DNA of 64,000 nucleotides from the NCBI GenBank assembly GCA_029339505.1, contig JAQISU010000123.1, forward strand, positions 6,499,501-6,563,500, written 5' to 3'. Below the pieces are notes generated by a model. The model worked only from the letters and a program-made list of their open reading frames with translations, was not told the DNA's origin and ran no database searches. This DNA comes from Unio delphinus. Its lineage: Eukaryota > Mollusca > Bivalvia > Unionida > Unionidae. A program made the translations under genes and the position numbers. This document shows positions 10,637 through 22,600 of this stretch, one piece after another (the stretch's first letter is position 1; each line of letters starts with the position of its first letter).

Positions 10637-10800
10637 ACGTGTGGACAAAAGTGCCCGCCTATACCAATCGCTGTCATCTCACCTCCGTCCATGTCGGTTT
10701 GAGTCTCGGGATCGCCCAATCTAGGCATGTGAAAGAGCTTGCCACTATTTTCCTGTGGATGATTTGTACTTAATGTCGTTTTCTTTGGTTCTTCTTCAAC
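10637..10800 (+). mobile_element. tRNA-derived SINE, family B, degraded copy
   Basis: The sequence CATCTCACCTCCGTCCATGT, then a B-box-like CGGTTTGAGTCTC, then GGGATCGCCCAATCTAGGCA and GTGAAAGAGCTTGCCA, matches the reverse strand of 52405-52648 word by word. The tail beyond about 10760 is worn. Confidence 0.7.
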
Positions 10801-10941
10801 AAGTTTTACTTGCAGTCATATATAACCTATCTTGGGCTGCAAAATTGTGTTAAACTGAAAAGAGGAACAAGAACAATTAGAAATTATCGAAACATTTTGA
10901 AAGAAGTTATCCTGACCAAAACTAACCAGGACATTATATTA

Positions 10942-11080
<139 letters not shown>

Positions 11081-11227
11081 GTGAGCTTAAACAAGTCTTT
11101 ACCTCATATGTATTTTTAAATATCCGGTAGTTTCAGCTGTGTATTCTAAATTAGCCATCTTTATATAATGCGCATATTCTAATTCTAACTATAACCATGG
11201 TAGTTAATTTAATATGTCTTCATGTTT

Positions 11228-12140
11228 TGTTATGTATATTTGATATAATTTATATTTAATTTACTTTAATTGTTTGTTTGTTTTTACTTGTTTTAGTCCA
11301 TTACGTGCTATTGCAATGTAATTGTATTTTCTAGAGATGATGTTTTCCAGAAATTCAGTTCAGTCTATCGAACACCTAAAATTTGTAACGTTGCATCCAT
11401 GTTTACCTAGTTCCTCACCGTAATACTTGCTTTGATGGAAACATTTTGAAACTCTTTTAATGCGTTCTTATTGTGGGATTTCATATAGAGTGAAACCGAG
11501 GCTGTACTAGGGTACGTGAACGTTCGATATAAATAGCTTATACGTCCTAATTGCGAAATTATGGTTTTACCTGTAAGGTGACCCTCATCTGGGCATCTAT
11601 TTTACGCAGAAGCCAGGTTTAATGATAAAATAACGCAGTAGTTAGGTTTAATGGTGATGTTTAGAGAAATATTTTTAGTTGGGCTATGAAACACTTTGAC
11701 GTCATGTGTCTTCTGTTGTGAAAAAAAAAATTTAAAAACAAAATTGGATTCTAAAAGAGTATTTTACCTTCGAAATACTTTTGCTAGTAATTAATTCTTG
11801 AAATAAAACATTTATTGAAATTTTGTTCAGACTTTAAACTTCGGATTTGTTTCTGCAGTTTAACAAAGAACTGTTGCCACTTCAGTGCTATAGAAGATAC
11901 AACATACGTCATCGCCTTATATTTGGGATTTTCAACAGGATTCAAACTCGAATTCATTTGAACATTTTATTACTAGACTTTAACTTTTAATTCTGGGATT
12001 TTTCTTGGATTATTTTTGGATCTGATTCCTAAAATCGTAAGTTTTATTGTTTTCTTTTCACCTTGTATTTTTAAATTTTACAAAGCTTGTTGTTTTCCTT
12101 ATTTCTCTGTTTTTGTTTATGAGAGCCTAAACACGTAACA
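11228..12140. mobile_element. Solo LTR with 4-bp TSD (gttt)
   Basis: The 913-bp block starts TGTTATGTATATTTGAT and ends CACGTAACA. It is flanked on both sides by GTTT (11224-11227 and 12141-12144). The same ends, the same TTTTTAGTTGGG word and a similar last 250 bp (ACATTTTATTAC.., TTTTGGAT..GATTC..TAAAA, ACAAACTTGTTnTTTTC-like) occur at 50568-51387. No internal retrotransposon genes or second LTR are present, so this is a solo LTR left by recombination. A 4-bp TSD with TG..CA ends fits Gypsy or BEL elements. The strand is set only by comparison with the other copy, which has the same orientation. Confidence 0.82.
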
Positions 12141-12489
12141 GTTTATAGATATGAACTTTGACATGTTTTGTGTTGACGTTATGAGATCCCCAGTCTTAGC
12201 CCCCCCCCCCCTCAAAAAAAAAATCCAATTCGTTACCAATGTTAATGGTTTTATCCCGATAAGTTTCACATACCTGCTAAACTAATATCTGATACACATT
12301 AAATGTGACTGACTGTAACAAGCAATTATGTGTGCAACTACTTATTAGCCCTTTCGAATTTTTTGTAAAACTAATATTTAAACTATATTAATTTACGATA
12401 AAATTACAGTTTGTTCTGCTATCCATCAATGAGCGACAAACTGCCTCAAATTTCTTAATTACACGCGAGAAAAGAACAGCAACTGAATA

Positions 12490-12660
12490 ATTATTTTGAC
12501 GATGCTTTTTAACTTTTCAATCACATACACGAACAATATCGAGATTAAATCATTCTGCTGATGAAGTCCTTAGCGTGAGATTGAAAGCTCTAGGTTAGCT
12601 TTAGCGATATTGTTTGTGTATGTGATTTACAAGTTTCAAAAATCATTGTCAAAAATAAAC
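12490..12660. mobile_element. Fold-back (MITE-like) element
   Basis: AATCACATACACGAACAATA (12519 onward) is matched in reverse complement at 12605-12627 with one mismatch over 23 bp. The match continues outward, imperfectly, to TTATTTTGACGATG on the left and CATTGTCAAAAATAA on the right, giving arms of roughly 50 bp around a 63-bp loop. There is no coding capacity. Confidence 0.75.
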
Positions 12661-13554
12661 ATATGAAGTTCTTGGGATTAAACTCTCTAAATTTGCAGTA
12701 AATGTTTTATCCCGTACCCACAACAGCAATTGTTTGAAGTATGTGGTGCATAAAGAAAGAACATACTGCTGTTTTCTTTAAAATTTCTAGTAGTACAATT
12801 TTATTCACTTGGAATGAACAAGACGGCTTTGCACACCATTCTCTAAAGATGCCCCCCCCCCCCCCCCCGTGCCAAGAAGGTAAAATAAGCATAGCTACAA
12901 AAATACATGTCAGAGTAGATATTAATAATAGTAAATCTAAAATATGTTATGAAGTTACAATTTAAATATTGACACATACATAAACAGTATATTGATTTTG
13001 GAGAGCCAACTATTTTTATTTTAAAATTTTGAAGAACAGACACATTTTATGTCCAGGAACAACTTTCTTGTCTTCAGCAGTCTATGATATACATATGCTC
13101 TTCAAGTGCCTTGTCTACCTGCAAAAGATTAGATTAACTATTAAGAGTTTGAAAGTAAAGAACATATTGTTTATACAAACGATTCAATACTTATCAATTT
13201 AGTAGTACTTTCGTGTTTTAACTGATTTGAATTCATATAGAGGGAACTAATTTTTAAATTATAATTGCATTATTTGGATTTTCTCACCTTTTCTTGACAA
13301 CAAATAAATTACATTTGCTAATATATGCAGACAAGTGATGTAACGTTAATACGTTATCTTTATTTAATCAACTCTATTCAAACATATATATATATATTAC
13401 AACTTTATTTCTATGCTACAGATCTTGTCATGTCTCTTTTGATATTTAGAGTTGCACTGACAATATTATTTACTGACTGTCCAAGAAGTATATTAATCCG
13501 TCATAGTATACATTTGCACGTGATATTTGAAGAAAATGGAAACATACATACCTT
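12661..13554. other. Intergenic stretch 3' of the secreted-protein gene
   Basis: AT-rich, with one poly-C run (about 12852-12868). A splice-donor-like AAGGTATGT lies on the minus strand just after the stop of the neighbouring gene (about 13545-13553), so a spliced 3' UTR is possible. Nothing else is seen. Confidence 0.5.
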
Positions 13555-15612
13555 CTATTTAATCATTTGACAACACCAGCCTATCCCACATCCTGGTGTT
13601 AGATAGTTTTGACCTGCAGTAAACAGGTGACCTATCTTTCCGTCGCAAACTTCACGCTCCGCTATTTTGCCTCCGCCAAGAGCCTTGATTCTAGCTAGGT
13701 CGTATGCAGACCATTCATAGCGCGTCCAAAGGGTTTCTTCAAAACAAAAAATTAAATAAGTTGTTTTCTTTTCAACTTAGCAACACCCACTATCGATTGC
13801 ATTAAATGTTTCTTGATTGCACTATATATATTTACTTCACGGTTACGAAAAATTGTCAGAACTGTATTTTTAATGGAATTTCAAATTTACATTTAATGCT
13901 ATTTCATGGCGTCTTTCTATAGCAAATGACAAATATATGTTGCTAGCTCAATATAATTGTGACAGCACTAGCGTGTGCCACAGCTTTTCACCTGCCAGAA
14001 ACACGATTAACATGATTTCCACAATTTCTGAGACATACAGGTTTCTTTTTTAATAGTCACTTGGTGTTACTGAAAACTGAACGAACCTCGTTTCTGACAG
14101 CACCAGCATCCGCCGCAACAGGGTGTTTCATTGTTATTACCTCCCGTAAACACGTGACGTCGGATGACCTCGCAAACTTTACGCTCTGCCTCTGGATCTC
14201 CTCCTCGTGCTTTGATCAAATCTTTGTCACTCGCAGTCCATTGATAGCAATCCCAAAGAGTAGCTTGAATACAAACAATATAGTCGTCAGATGAATATGC
14301 TGTTGTTAAATGTATAAACAGTATCTCTGCAAAGAAATTATTAGGTTAAGCAGACCATTGTTATCAGACAAGTACTTCAACTATTTCTTTGCCGCGGTTG
14401 GAGATAATCTGAAGGAAAGCTCTAATTTTCCATTAAGCCCATTCTTTCGTCATCAAATGTTAGATTAACATAAATATCTGAAACCTATCGCCTGTGCCAC
14501 ACCAAAAACGATTTTTATATCATCTGAATACAAGTTCTATGCATATTGGTTAGACCGTTCTTTTAACTTAACGTCCACCTTAATTTATTTATACCCGCTT
14601 TTTTATATTTCGAGTATCTTATCCATGTTGTCTACTCATTACGGTTCTTGGCTTAGTACTTTTTCCTTCCTTCAAAATTTGTTTTTATATTGAGTTCATG
14701 GACAAATATTGCTTATGTAATAATACTGAAGAAATGTTGATGAAAGCGGGGAAAGAATTTTGAATTTTGGATATTGTAGTGTTTTTAATTGTCAGTTATA
14801 CATATGCATATCATGCCATACTATGATGCCCTAAACAATATAAAGAATTAATGTCTCCTCTAGTAACATATACTCTATTCGATTCTGAACCAATTCAAAA
14901 TGTATATTACAGTCATAGAATATATACAATTTAACTATCACATTTAACAATGATGGCTCTAGATTAATGTATTTTAATACTTTTTCAATACGATGTATTT
15001 TAGAATAGCCATTTTATCTTATATTAATGGCAGACATACGATGTCCAACTGGATGACGTTTGAAATTTATATTAAAAAGATCAAAGAGATAAAGAAAGAT
15101 TAAGCTCCGCGACAACCAAACAATCACAACTTAAACAGACAAAAATCGTACAATAAATTTGGCGATGCGCTTGATAAATCTAATGAAGCTGATAAGATTT
15201 TTGTACAAAACATCTTAACGCTCAAATAAGTAAGATACAAAAATGGAGAGAAATTGATTTTTTTAAAAATTGAAAACTATCAATAAGCTTATCACTGTAA
15301 AATCTACCAAACTATCTACTATAGCAAACAGATGATAGCAAGAAAATGATTGCAAGTGTTCAGAATCAATTTACAGAGAACATAAGAGTTATATCAGCTG
15401 TTTTGGAAGCGATTCAACAACAAAGATATATAACCTAAACTTATTTACATTCTCTGGAATCGTAGTTTTATGTTATTGATCTAAATTCTTAAAAATGGGG
15501 CAATGTTTTCTACAAATATATTATTTCCTCATTTTATAAACTTACCTGCATATCCGTATTTCAAAAACAACAAGAAAAGTGTACCAGTGCATACTAATGG
15601 GAAAGACTTCAT
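13555..15612 (-). CDS. Small secreted Cys-rich protein with two tandem domains (3 exons)
   Basis: Three coding exons on the minus strand join in phase: 15546-15612, 14087-14263 and 13555-13736 (67, 177 and 182 nt; 141 residues plus TAG). Exon 1 encodes a signal peptide, MKSFPLVCTGTLFLLFLKYG, ending just before TGCAG|GTAAGT. Exons 2 and 3 each encode one copy of a 58-59-residue domain: TLWDCYQWTASDKDLIKARG with VCEVIRRHVFTGG and CCGGCWCCQ, then TLWTRYEWSAYDLARIKALG with VCDGKIGHLFTAG and CGIGWCCQ. All introns are phase 1, with acceptors TTCAAG and TTGAAG, so the second domain arose by duplication of a symmetrical exon. The donor of exon 2 is GTTCGT. Shared features are W-x3-Y-x-W, an AxDxxxIKAxGG loop, one Cys in a helix and a C-terminal CxxxWCC cluster. 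I do not recognise the family. It is probably an extracellular, disulfide-bonded protein. Confidence 0.8.
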
Positions 15613-16689
15613 TCTTAATCCTATTTATATGTTGCTCTGTACTCTTTTACAGTAAATAATTACTCTGACTGAATATTAACTGGATGTTTCACTAAATACT
15701 CCATTTCCTCTGATATTGTATCTCAGACGTCTGATTCTGCACTGTTCACTTTATTCAATTGGCCTGACATGTCATGAAACAAGTATTAGACAAGGTCCGG
15801 GGATTATCACGTGACCTTCAGGAACGCCTATATCTCAATTAACCGTGATTTTGGTGTGAATATATTATTTTTAAGTGTGACATTTGCTTTACAAAACATA
15901 TTAGCAACGACAGACTATGCATCGATATTCCCTGGTTGTGCGATGGGTACGTTAATTATAGCAATAAAATTATTCGCAAAAATTCCTAAATGATACATAC
16001 CAATGGGGACAGTTCGTGTAGATAATGAGTGGGCGTACCAAAATACGTAAACATACGTCATTGTTTTACTTTACATATATTGCTTGCACAAAATGGAGAT
16101 TTTTACAGTCCTGCGTGTTACAATATATCTCTAGCACCGAAAATATTTACTTTGAATTATTGTTTCCAAAGGTGTTCAATTTGGAATCCATTCAAATGTC
16201 AAATCTTCAACTCATTTGTTTAAAACAGAAAGCTATTTGTTTTAAATAATTAAAAAAACAATCTCCTTTTGTTACTTTGAAGACATGAAATCGAAAAGTA
16301 ATTCAATTTTTAACATACTGGTAAAAATGTACTTTCTGGGTTAATCTATATAGCTGTATGTCTTTCTATTAGGCTTTATTTTAATTTAGTAAGTCAGGTG
16401 AATTGGCTTATATCTAACGTGAGGTTTGGTCCGTCACAGTCATGCAACTCTGTGCAGAACACTTTACTCCAGTTCTGTACACATAATATAATATTGTACG
16501 TGCTGATAAGCCGGTAAACATCAATATGTCCATCAAATATATAATTATCTCTGCGAGCCTGTCTCTATAATTATGTTTGAAACTAACAAAGGACAAACCG
16601 GGAAAAACACTTTCGTGGTATTAATGCACTATAATAAATAGCGTTTTTCAACTTACAAAGTTACTTCTGTGCTCCGGACAATTCAGGAT
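15613..16689. other. Upstream region of the secreted-protein gene
   Basis: On the minus strand ATATAAATA lies about 14-22 bases before the ATG, too close to serve as TATA for this start unless the real first exon differs. A CCAAT-like GCCAATTG lies near 15757-15764. No other gene is seen up to the minisatellite. Confidence 0.35.
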
Positions 16690-16945
16690 GGTTAGTAATT
16701 TTCCATACTCTGCACAATTCATCATCATTAATAATTTACCATACTCTGGATAATCATTGATCATTAGCAATTTACCATACTATGGATAATTCATGATTGA
16801 TTTCCCATACTCTTGATAATTCATGATTATTAGTAATTCCCATACTCTGGATAATTCATGATTAATTTCCCATGCTCTGGATAATTCGTGATTGATTTCC
16901 CATACTCTTGATAATTCATGATCATTAGTAATTTCCCATACTTAT
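16690..16945. repeat. Minisatellite, about 36-46 bp units
   Basis: Seven or so imperfect copies of a word like TTTCCCATACTCTGGATAAT followed by TCATGATT and an optional ATTAGTAA. Units differ in length by loss of the ATTAGTAA part. Confidence 0.88.
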
Positions 16946-18240
16946 CTTAAGGGTTTGAAATATGTCGGCAATATCGAACTGCCTTCATAAGCGACTAATG
17001 ATGGCGACGAAAATTAGTAGCTTGTGGAGAAACTGGGATTATGCCGATAAATTTCGAACTCTTAAAATATTTATGTTCTGATTATGGAAAATTGCAAATG
17101 ATCAAGAGTATTTCCATGTTTTAATTATTATGAATTGCTTTACTAATCTTGCTTGCTGGACATGTTTGCCTTTAGGTGACAGTGCAGGAAATAATGTGTA
17201 TCAGTGGAGCAGAATAGATCACAGCAATTCTGATCTTTTCAGCAGGAAAGTGCTACCTTACTTTTTAAATCCAGTGCTTGAATGTTAGTATGGTACATTC
17301 AATATATTCGTCATATTCTAGCAATGTGGCTTGCATCAACAAAAATCCTACTTATGAATAGTACAGTTTAATCCCTACGTGTACGAGTGTCGCGAAGCTT
17401 TTATTGTTCATATTGCTCAAATTCGGTCAACGAATTTCATTAAAACTTCTTCTGGGAAGAAAGAAATCCATAGAAACAATGTTTGGTGGGGTTCATGTCA
17501 GACTGAAGAGTGAATATTAGAGTTCACTTGTATGCGCAAAGTGCATCCTTCTTGCGGATTGTGTTATTACTACCATAGCCTATTAATAATACAGTTATAG
17601 TCAACTAATTGCATCTAAGTACTTCCAGTTGTACGAGCATTTTGTTTCTAAATGAAAACTTTCAAGGTGTGAAATAAAAATTATTCTATGCAGGGTTCGC
17701 GAAACGCAAAATGTTGATATACCACTAACCTGTTGAAGGTTTTATAACTCGAAGAATATATAGTTCAATATTATATTGTTCAATTTCGTTCAAAAAATTT
17801 CGTCCATACTTCAAATCAAAATTCCTTGTAATGTCCTTAAACATTTTGTATGCATTATGTACTTATATTGCTAGTTCAATTGCTTGGGCTACTTCAATTA
17901 CTTGTCATAAACTTCATTTACGAGTCATATGTACAGCGTTAAATATATTATGTCCATAAATTAAACGTATCCAAAGATATATCATTCAAATATGTGCAAA
18001 TAGTTGCATGCTTGTTCCAGAGCTATGAGGCATGGCATATCGACAACAAAACGGACTGCTTACAGCAGAACAATGGTTTCAATTGTTCTAATATATGGTC
18101 ATGCATTTGTATGTTAGTACAGAAGTCTCCACTGCGTGCAAATCGAAATAAATTCCGTGTTAATTTAAATTACCTTCAAAGCTGGACTCGAGTGAATATC
18201 ATGTCGATGATGAATATGTGTTTTGAGTGATTCGTCCCGA
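16946..18240. other. Intergenic stretch
   Basis: AT-rich sequence without recognisable coding or repeat structure. Short ORFs (for example 17994-18230) have no motif. Confidence 0.5.
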
Positions 18241-18708
18241 GGGCTCTTATCACTGTTTTATCCGTCAAAGGACGGTTATTTAATTATTCCTGAGGGTGGG
18301 AATAGAGCCACCACCATACAGGCGTTTATGTGTTCAGGGAACACTATTTAATTTGGCCGTCACATCTGAGTAGCGATTGTGCTACTGCTGTGTGATTGTA
18401 AGGCCTTACTATATGATTGGTAATAGTTCCAGCACACACTCATATTTATGCCATCCGTTGTTATTGGTTATTAATGGACGTGCTAAGCACTTGTAGTTGC
18501 TGCATCAGGTGTAGATGGTAGTGGGCGAGGCGAAGGGCCAGGCGTGGTAGGCTGCTTTTCTGAGTCTAACCCCTATTTAGATACTCTTTGCTGTTTGTCT
18601 AAGTTAAGTAGAAGGTAAGTAGAAGTATACCGTGTTTTTTTGTGATGTTTTTTGAGATTAGTGCTCTGTGTGTCTTTTATTTAAGTTATTGTTTCTAATG
18701 TGTTTTGT

Positions 18709-19010
18709 GCAACATTGTGTTGCGGTGTCTGATGACCTTGGGATTGGGTCACCTTATAATCGCTATTTGGGGCCCTATTAGTGACATAATTTTCTACTTT
18801 TATGGTTATATTTGCAGCCTTGTGCCGCTGGACCTGATAGTCTTGGGCTTGTGACTACCTTATATGTTCTAATTTTTAGGGTCTTATCGTAATTAATTTC
18901 TATTTGTTAGTTTTGTTTTGCGACCTTGTGTCGCTGGGCCTGATAGTCTTTGGATGTTTTAGACTACCTTATATATCTAATTTGGGTTCCTATCCTAGTT
19001 TCCTGTCTAG
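18709..19010. repeat. Three tandem units of about 105 bp
   Basis: Units begin near 18709, 18814 and 18920, each with a CCTTGTG(T/C)CGCTGG(A/G)CCTGATAG-like block followed by GACTACCTTATAT and CTAATTT. The first unit is the most diverged. Confidence 0.85.
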
Positions 19011-19335
19011 TTTGTGTGCACCGGTCTCGGTTCACTGGATTGTGCTATTTTATCCTAGTTTTTGTATAATGTGTAGTTTTACACTGTATGCTTGTTTAGC
19101 TTGCTAGGAGAAAGTTGAAGGAGGAAGCAGAAAGTGGGGAGTAGGTGTTAACTTTTGGTTTTTAATTGTCTGATTTTACTGCCTACTTTTATGTTGTTTA
19201 TGGATGGCACCCTATTTGTTTGGTTGGTATTTATATTATAGACATTTATGACCATTTTTATGTTGTTTTTATATTCAGATTAGTGCGGCTTATTTTTGTT
19301 TCCTATGATGTTCCTCAATTTTAGGCCAGGTATGT

Positions 19336-19575
19336 GGTTTGGTCAACTAGGTGATGACTAGTGGGTCCTTGCCGCAAATAGCAGGGGCCGTTAAGCGACA
19401 CGTCAAGGGTTTTTCACTGTCACACCCAGAAGACCGCCCCCCGGTCCGGACCGTGAGGTTTGGTGACCAAGTAACAACATACGGACCTTTGCCGCAAATA
19501 GCAGGGGCCGTTAAGCGACACGTCAAAGGTTATCCGTAGTTGCACCCAGAAACCGCACCACTATCCGGGCCGTTG
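19336..19575. repeat. Two tandem units of 120 bp
   Basis: CTTTGCCGCAAATAGCAGGG and the following GGCCGTTAAGCGACACGTCAA are nearly identical at 19367-19405 and 19487-19525. Each is preceded by GGTTTGGT and followed by CACCCAGAA..CCGC. It lies just past the LINE ORF2 stop. Confidence 0.9.
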
Positions 19576-19667
19576 CTTAGCTCACATGTCCTTGAGAGGT
19601 AACGTAATGATTCGTTTTAGGGCCTACACTTCCTGTCCCTTTCTGGGTTTTCATTGTTGTTAATGTG

Positions 19668-22600
19668 TTAGATTTTGTCTAATTTTTCTATGATTTTAAG
19701 ATATTCTATCATATTTTTATATGTCCCTGCTAAGTTAGTGTTTGTTTTTTGTAAAATCTCTGGGTATATATAGGGGGCTTTAATTTCTAGCTGTTTTGAT
19801 CTAAATTTGTCCCTTTCTTGTTTGGTTTTGGTACAATTGTTGAAGATATGGTGTAAGTCTTCGGGGGTGTTACAATTGTAGCAGTTTATATTATGAGGAA
19901 AGGGTCCTATGTATTTGCCGTGACTGTTTGCCAGCCTGGTTTTTCCTATGGTTATCCTATTTATGATAGTTTGTTCATTAGGTGGGCCCTTGGGTGGTTT
20001 TTTGTGCCTATTTACCTCACTAATAGTAGTGTATAACACTCTCCCTACCGTACATGTATTCCAATCGTTTTGCCATTTTTTGTCTATCTGGGTGTTAATT
20101 AAGCTGTATAGTTCAAAAGTACTATATTGTATTGGCTCGTAATTTGGTTCATTTAGTTTTTCTTTGACTAGTTTGTCAGCCATTTCGTTTCCTTTGATTT
20201 CAATGTGGGATGGGATCCACATGAATTCGACTATCCTATTATCATCATTGAGTTGTTTTAGTTGGATATTTATTTGATTTAGAAAATCTTCCCTATTTTT
20301 AGTGGTGTTTGATTGGATTGATGAGATGACACTAAGCGAGTCACTAATAATCACTGTCTTATTTGGTTTATTTTCAGCAATCCATTTTAGAGCTACAAGG
20401 ATGGCCCAGAATTCAGCTGTGTAGATAGAGCAGTAGTCTGGTAGACGTCTGCCCATCTGAATTTTGAGCTCTGGTATTACCATTGCTGCAGCTGTTTTGT
20501 ATGGATTTGTAATTTTGGAGCCATCCGTGCATATTTTAGTGTATTGATGGTACTGGGAGTTGATAATTTCTAAGGCTTCGAGTTTAAGATTGTGTTCTTG
20601 ATTTTGTTTGTTGCCTTTTTTTGTTAGGGAGGTGTTGATTTTAGTTTGTACGTTGTTCCACGGTTCGTGTTCGTACACTACGCTAGGTTCTAATGGGAAT
20701 AGTTCTACTGGTAATAATGTTTTTAGTTGATGGACTTGCTTTCCTATGGGTAATTTCGTTTTGAGACTTTTCCTAAATGGTTTGTTGGTTTTATTTATGA
20801 CCAACAGTGTGGGGTGCGTTTGGGGGTGAGTGGCGAGCCGCGCTGCATATTTTAACATGAGTTCTTGCCGTCTCAGATGTAGGGGCAATTCTCCCGTTAT
20901 TACTTGCAGCTCGGCTGTCGAGGTTGACTTTAGGGCTCCCGTGCTGTTTATTAGGGCTACTCGTTGGATTTTGTCTAATTTTTTGAGACAGGTTTTTGAG
21001 GCTGAGGAATATATTTGACAGCCATAGTCCAATTTTGATCGTATTAAGGCCCTGTATAATTTAATTGAAGTTTCCTGATCTGCACCCCACTGCGTGCCTT
21101 TGAGGCTTTTTATTAAGTTTAAGTCCTGATGGCACCTTTTTACTAAGTCGTCTATGTGATATGCCCACGTTAGGTGTTGATCATAATACATACCCAGAAA
21201 TTTGACTATCTTAACGAATTGTATTTCTCTACCCTGTATAGTTAATTGTGGATATTGAATGTGTTTTATGTTTGGGGTGAACAGTACAGCTACCGTTTTT
21301 TGATGCGATAGTTTGAAACCCCATTTATTGGCCCATATTCCAATATTATTTAAGCTGGTTTGTATTTCAGAGATGTTTGTGCGGCTGGAAGAGTTTCCTG
21401 GTCTCCATAGGCCACCGTCATCCGCAAATTGGGATAGTTCAACTTTGGAGGATGCCAAATTTTTATCTAGGTCGTTTATCATTATATTGAAGAGGGTGGG
21501 GCTGAGTACACTCCCTTGTGGAGTTCCGTTTTCGAGGGAGTGTTTCTCAGAGTATGTTGCTCCTACCCTAGTTGTAATTGTGCGGTTTGTTAAAAAGTCC
21601 TGTATAAAGTTAAACATTCGCCCAGTAATGCCATAATCATTCAATTTAGCTATAAGGCCTTTGGTCCATACAAGGTCGAATGCTTTCTCGAGATCGAGAA
21701 ATACCGCAGTTAGGTATCTGCTTTCTTTTTTTTTTTGGTGTTAAATGCTAGTTTGATAGCAGTTTCAAGTCTTACCAGTTGGTCTGTAGTGGAACGCTTG
21801 TTTCTGAATCCACATTGATTTTCTGAGATTAGATTATTTTTAGTAAGATGTGACTTGAGTCTATTATTAATGATTGTCTCCATGATTTTGCATATATTAT
21901 TGGTCAGGGAGATAGGACGATATGAGTTTATATCGTGTCTGTCTTTGTTAGGTTTTAAGATGGGTATGACTATCGCATGTTTCCATTTTGTTGGTAGCCT
22001 TCCTATGTCCCATATGTGATTTAGGAATTTAATTATTGCACCAACTATGTTGGGTGGTAGGTGTTTATAGATTATGTACCCTATTTTGTCTTCCCCAGGT
22101 GAAGTTTCTTTTTTTGTTTTAAGTGCCTGGTCCCATTCATATTGTGTTATTTTGTTATTTAATGGGGAATCTTTGGGTCCCAGGTCTTGGAATATTTGAT
22201 TATTTGTATTCTCTACGTTATTTCTATGAGTTTGAAATTCTTTAGTATGGTTACTGTTTTTGCTCATGTTAGCGAAATGTTGAGCTAGTAATTCTGCTTG
22301 TTCCTTATCGTTAGCGGTGTTACTTATTTTAGGGGTAGTGTTGGTTTTTTTGCCCCTAATTCTTCTAATTTTATCCCATACTTGTTTAGAATTGGTGTTA
22401 CGGTTAATGGTACTGCAGTATTTTTTCCAGGTGTCCATTTTGGCTTGTTTAATTAATTGTTTTAGTTTCTGATCTAGATTTTTGTATTCCTTAAAATGGG
22501 TGGTGACATTGGACCTTCTAAATTTATTTAATGCTCTATTTTTGGCCCTTTTTGGTATTTTTAATTTCATTATTCCACCATGGGACACTTAGTTTGTCTG

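Larger units (their letters stand above)
18241..19667 (-). mobile_element. Probable 3' UTR of the I-group LINE
   Basis: This lies directly behind the ORF2 stop and has the same T/G-rich plus-strand (A/C-rich element-strand) composition as the LINE body. It contains two sets of tandem repeats, listed separately. The exact 3' end is not certain. I see no poly-A or short tandem tail, and 18241 is only a guess based on change in composition. Confidence 0.45.

Noticed and set aside
15620..15640. TATA box (ATATAAATA) for the secreted-protein gene
   Set aside because: Only about 14 bases before the ATG, so transcription would start inside the coding part. Kept only as a remark.
16690..16945. CRISPR-like array
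   Set aside because: Units are contiguous and imperfect, there are no unique spacers, and the genome is animal.
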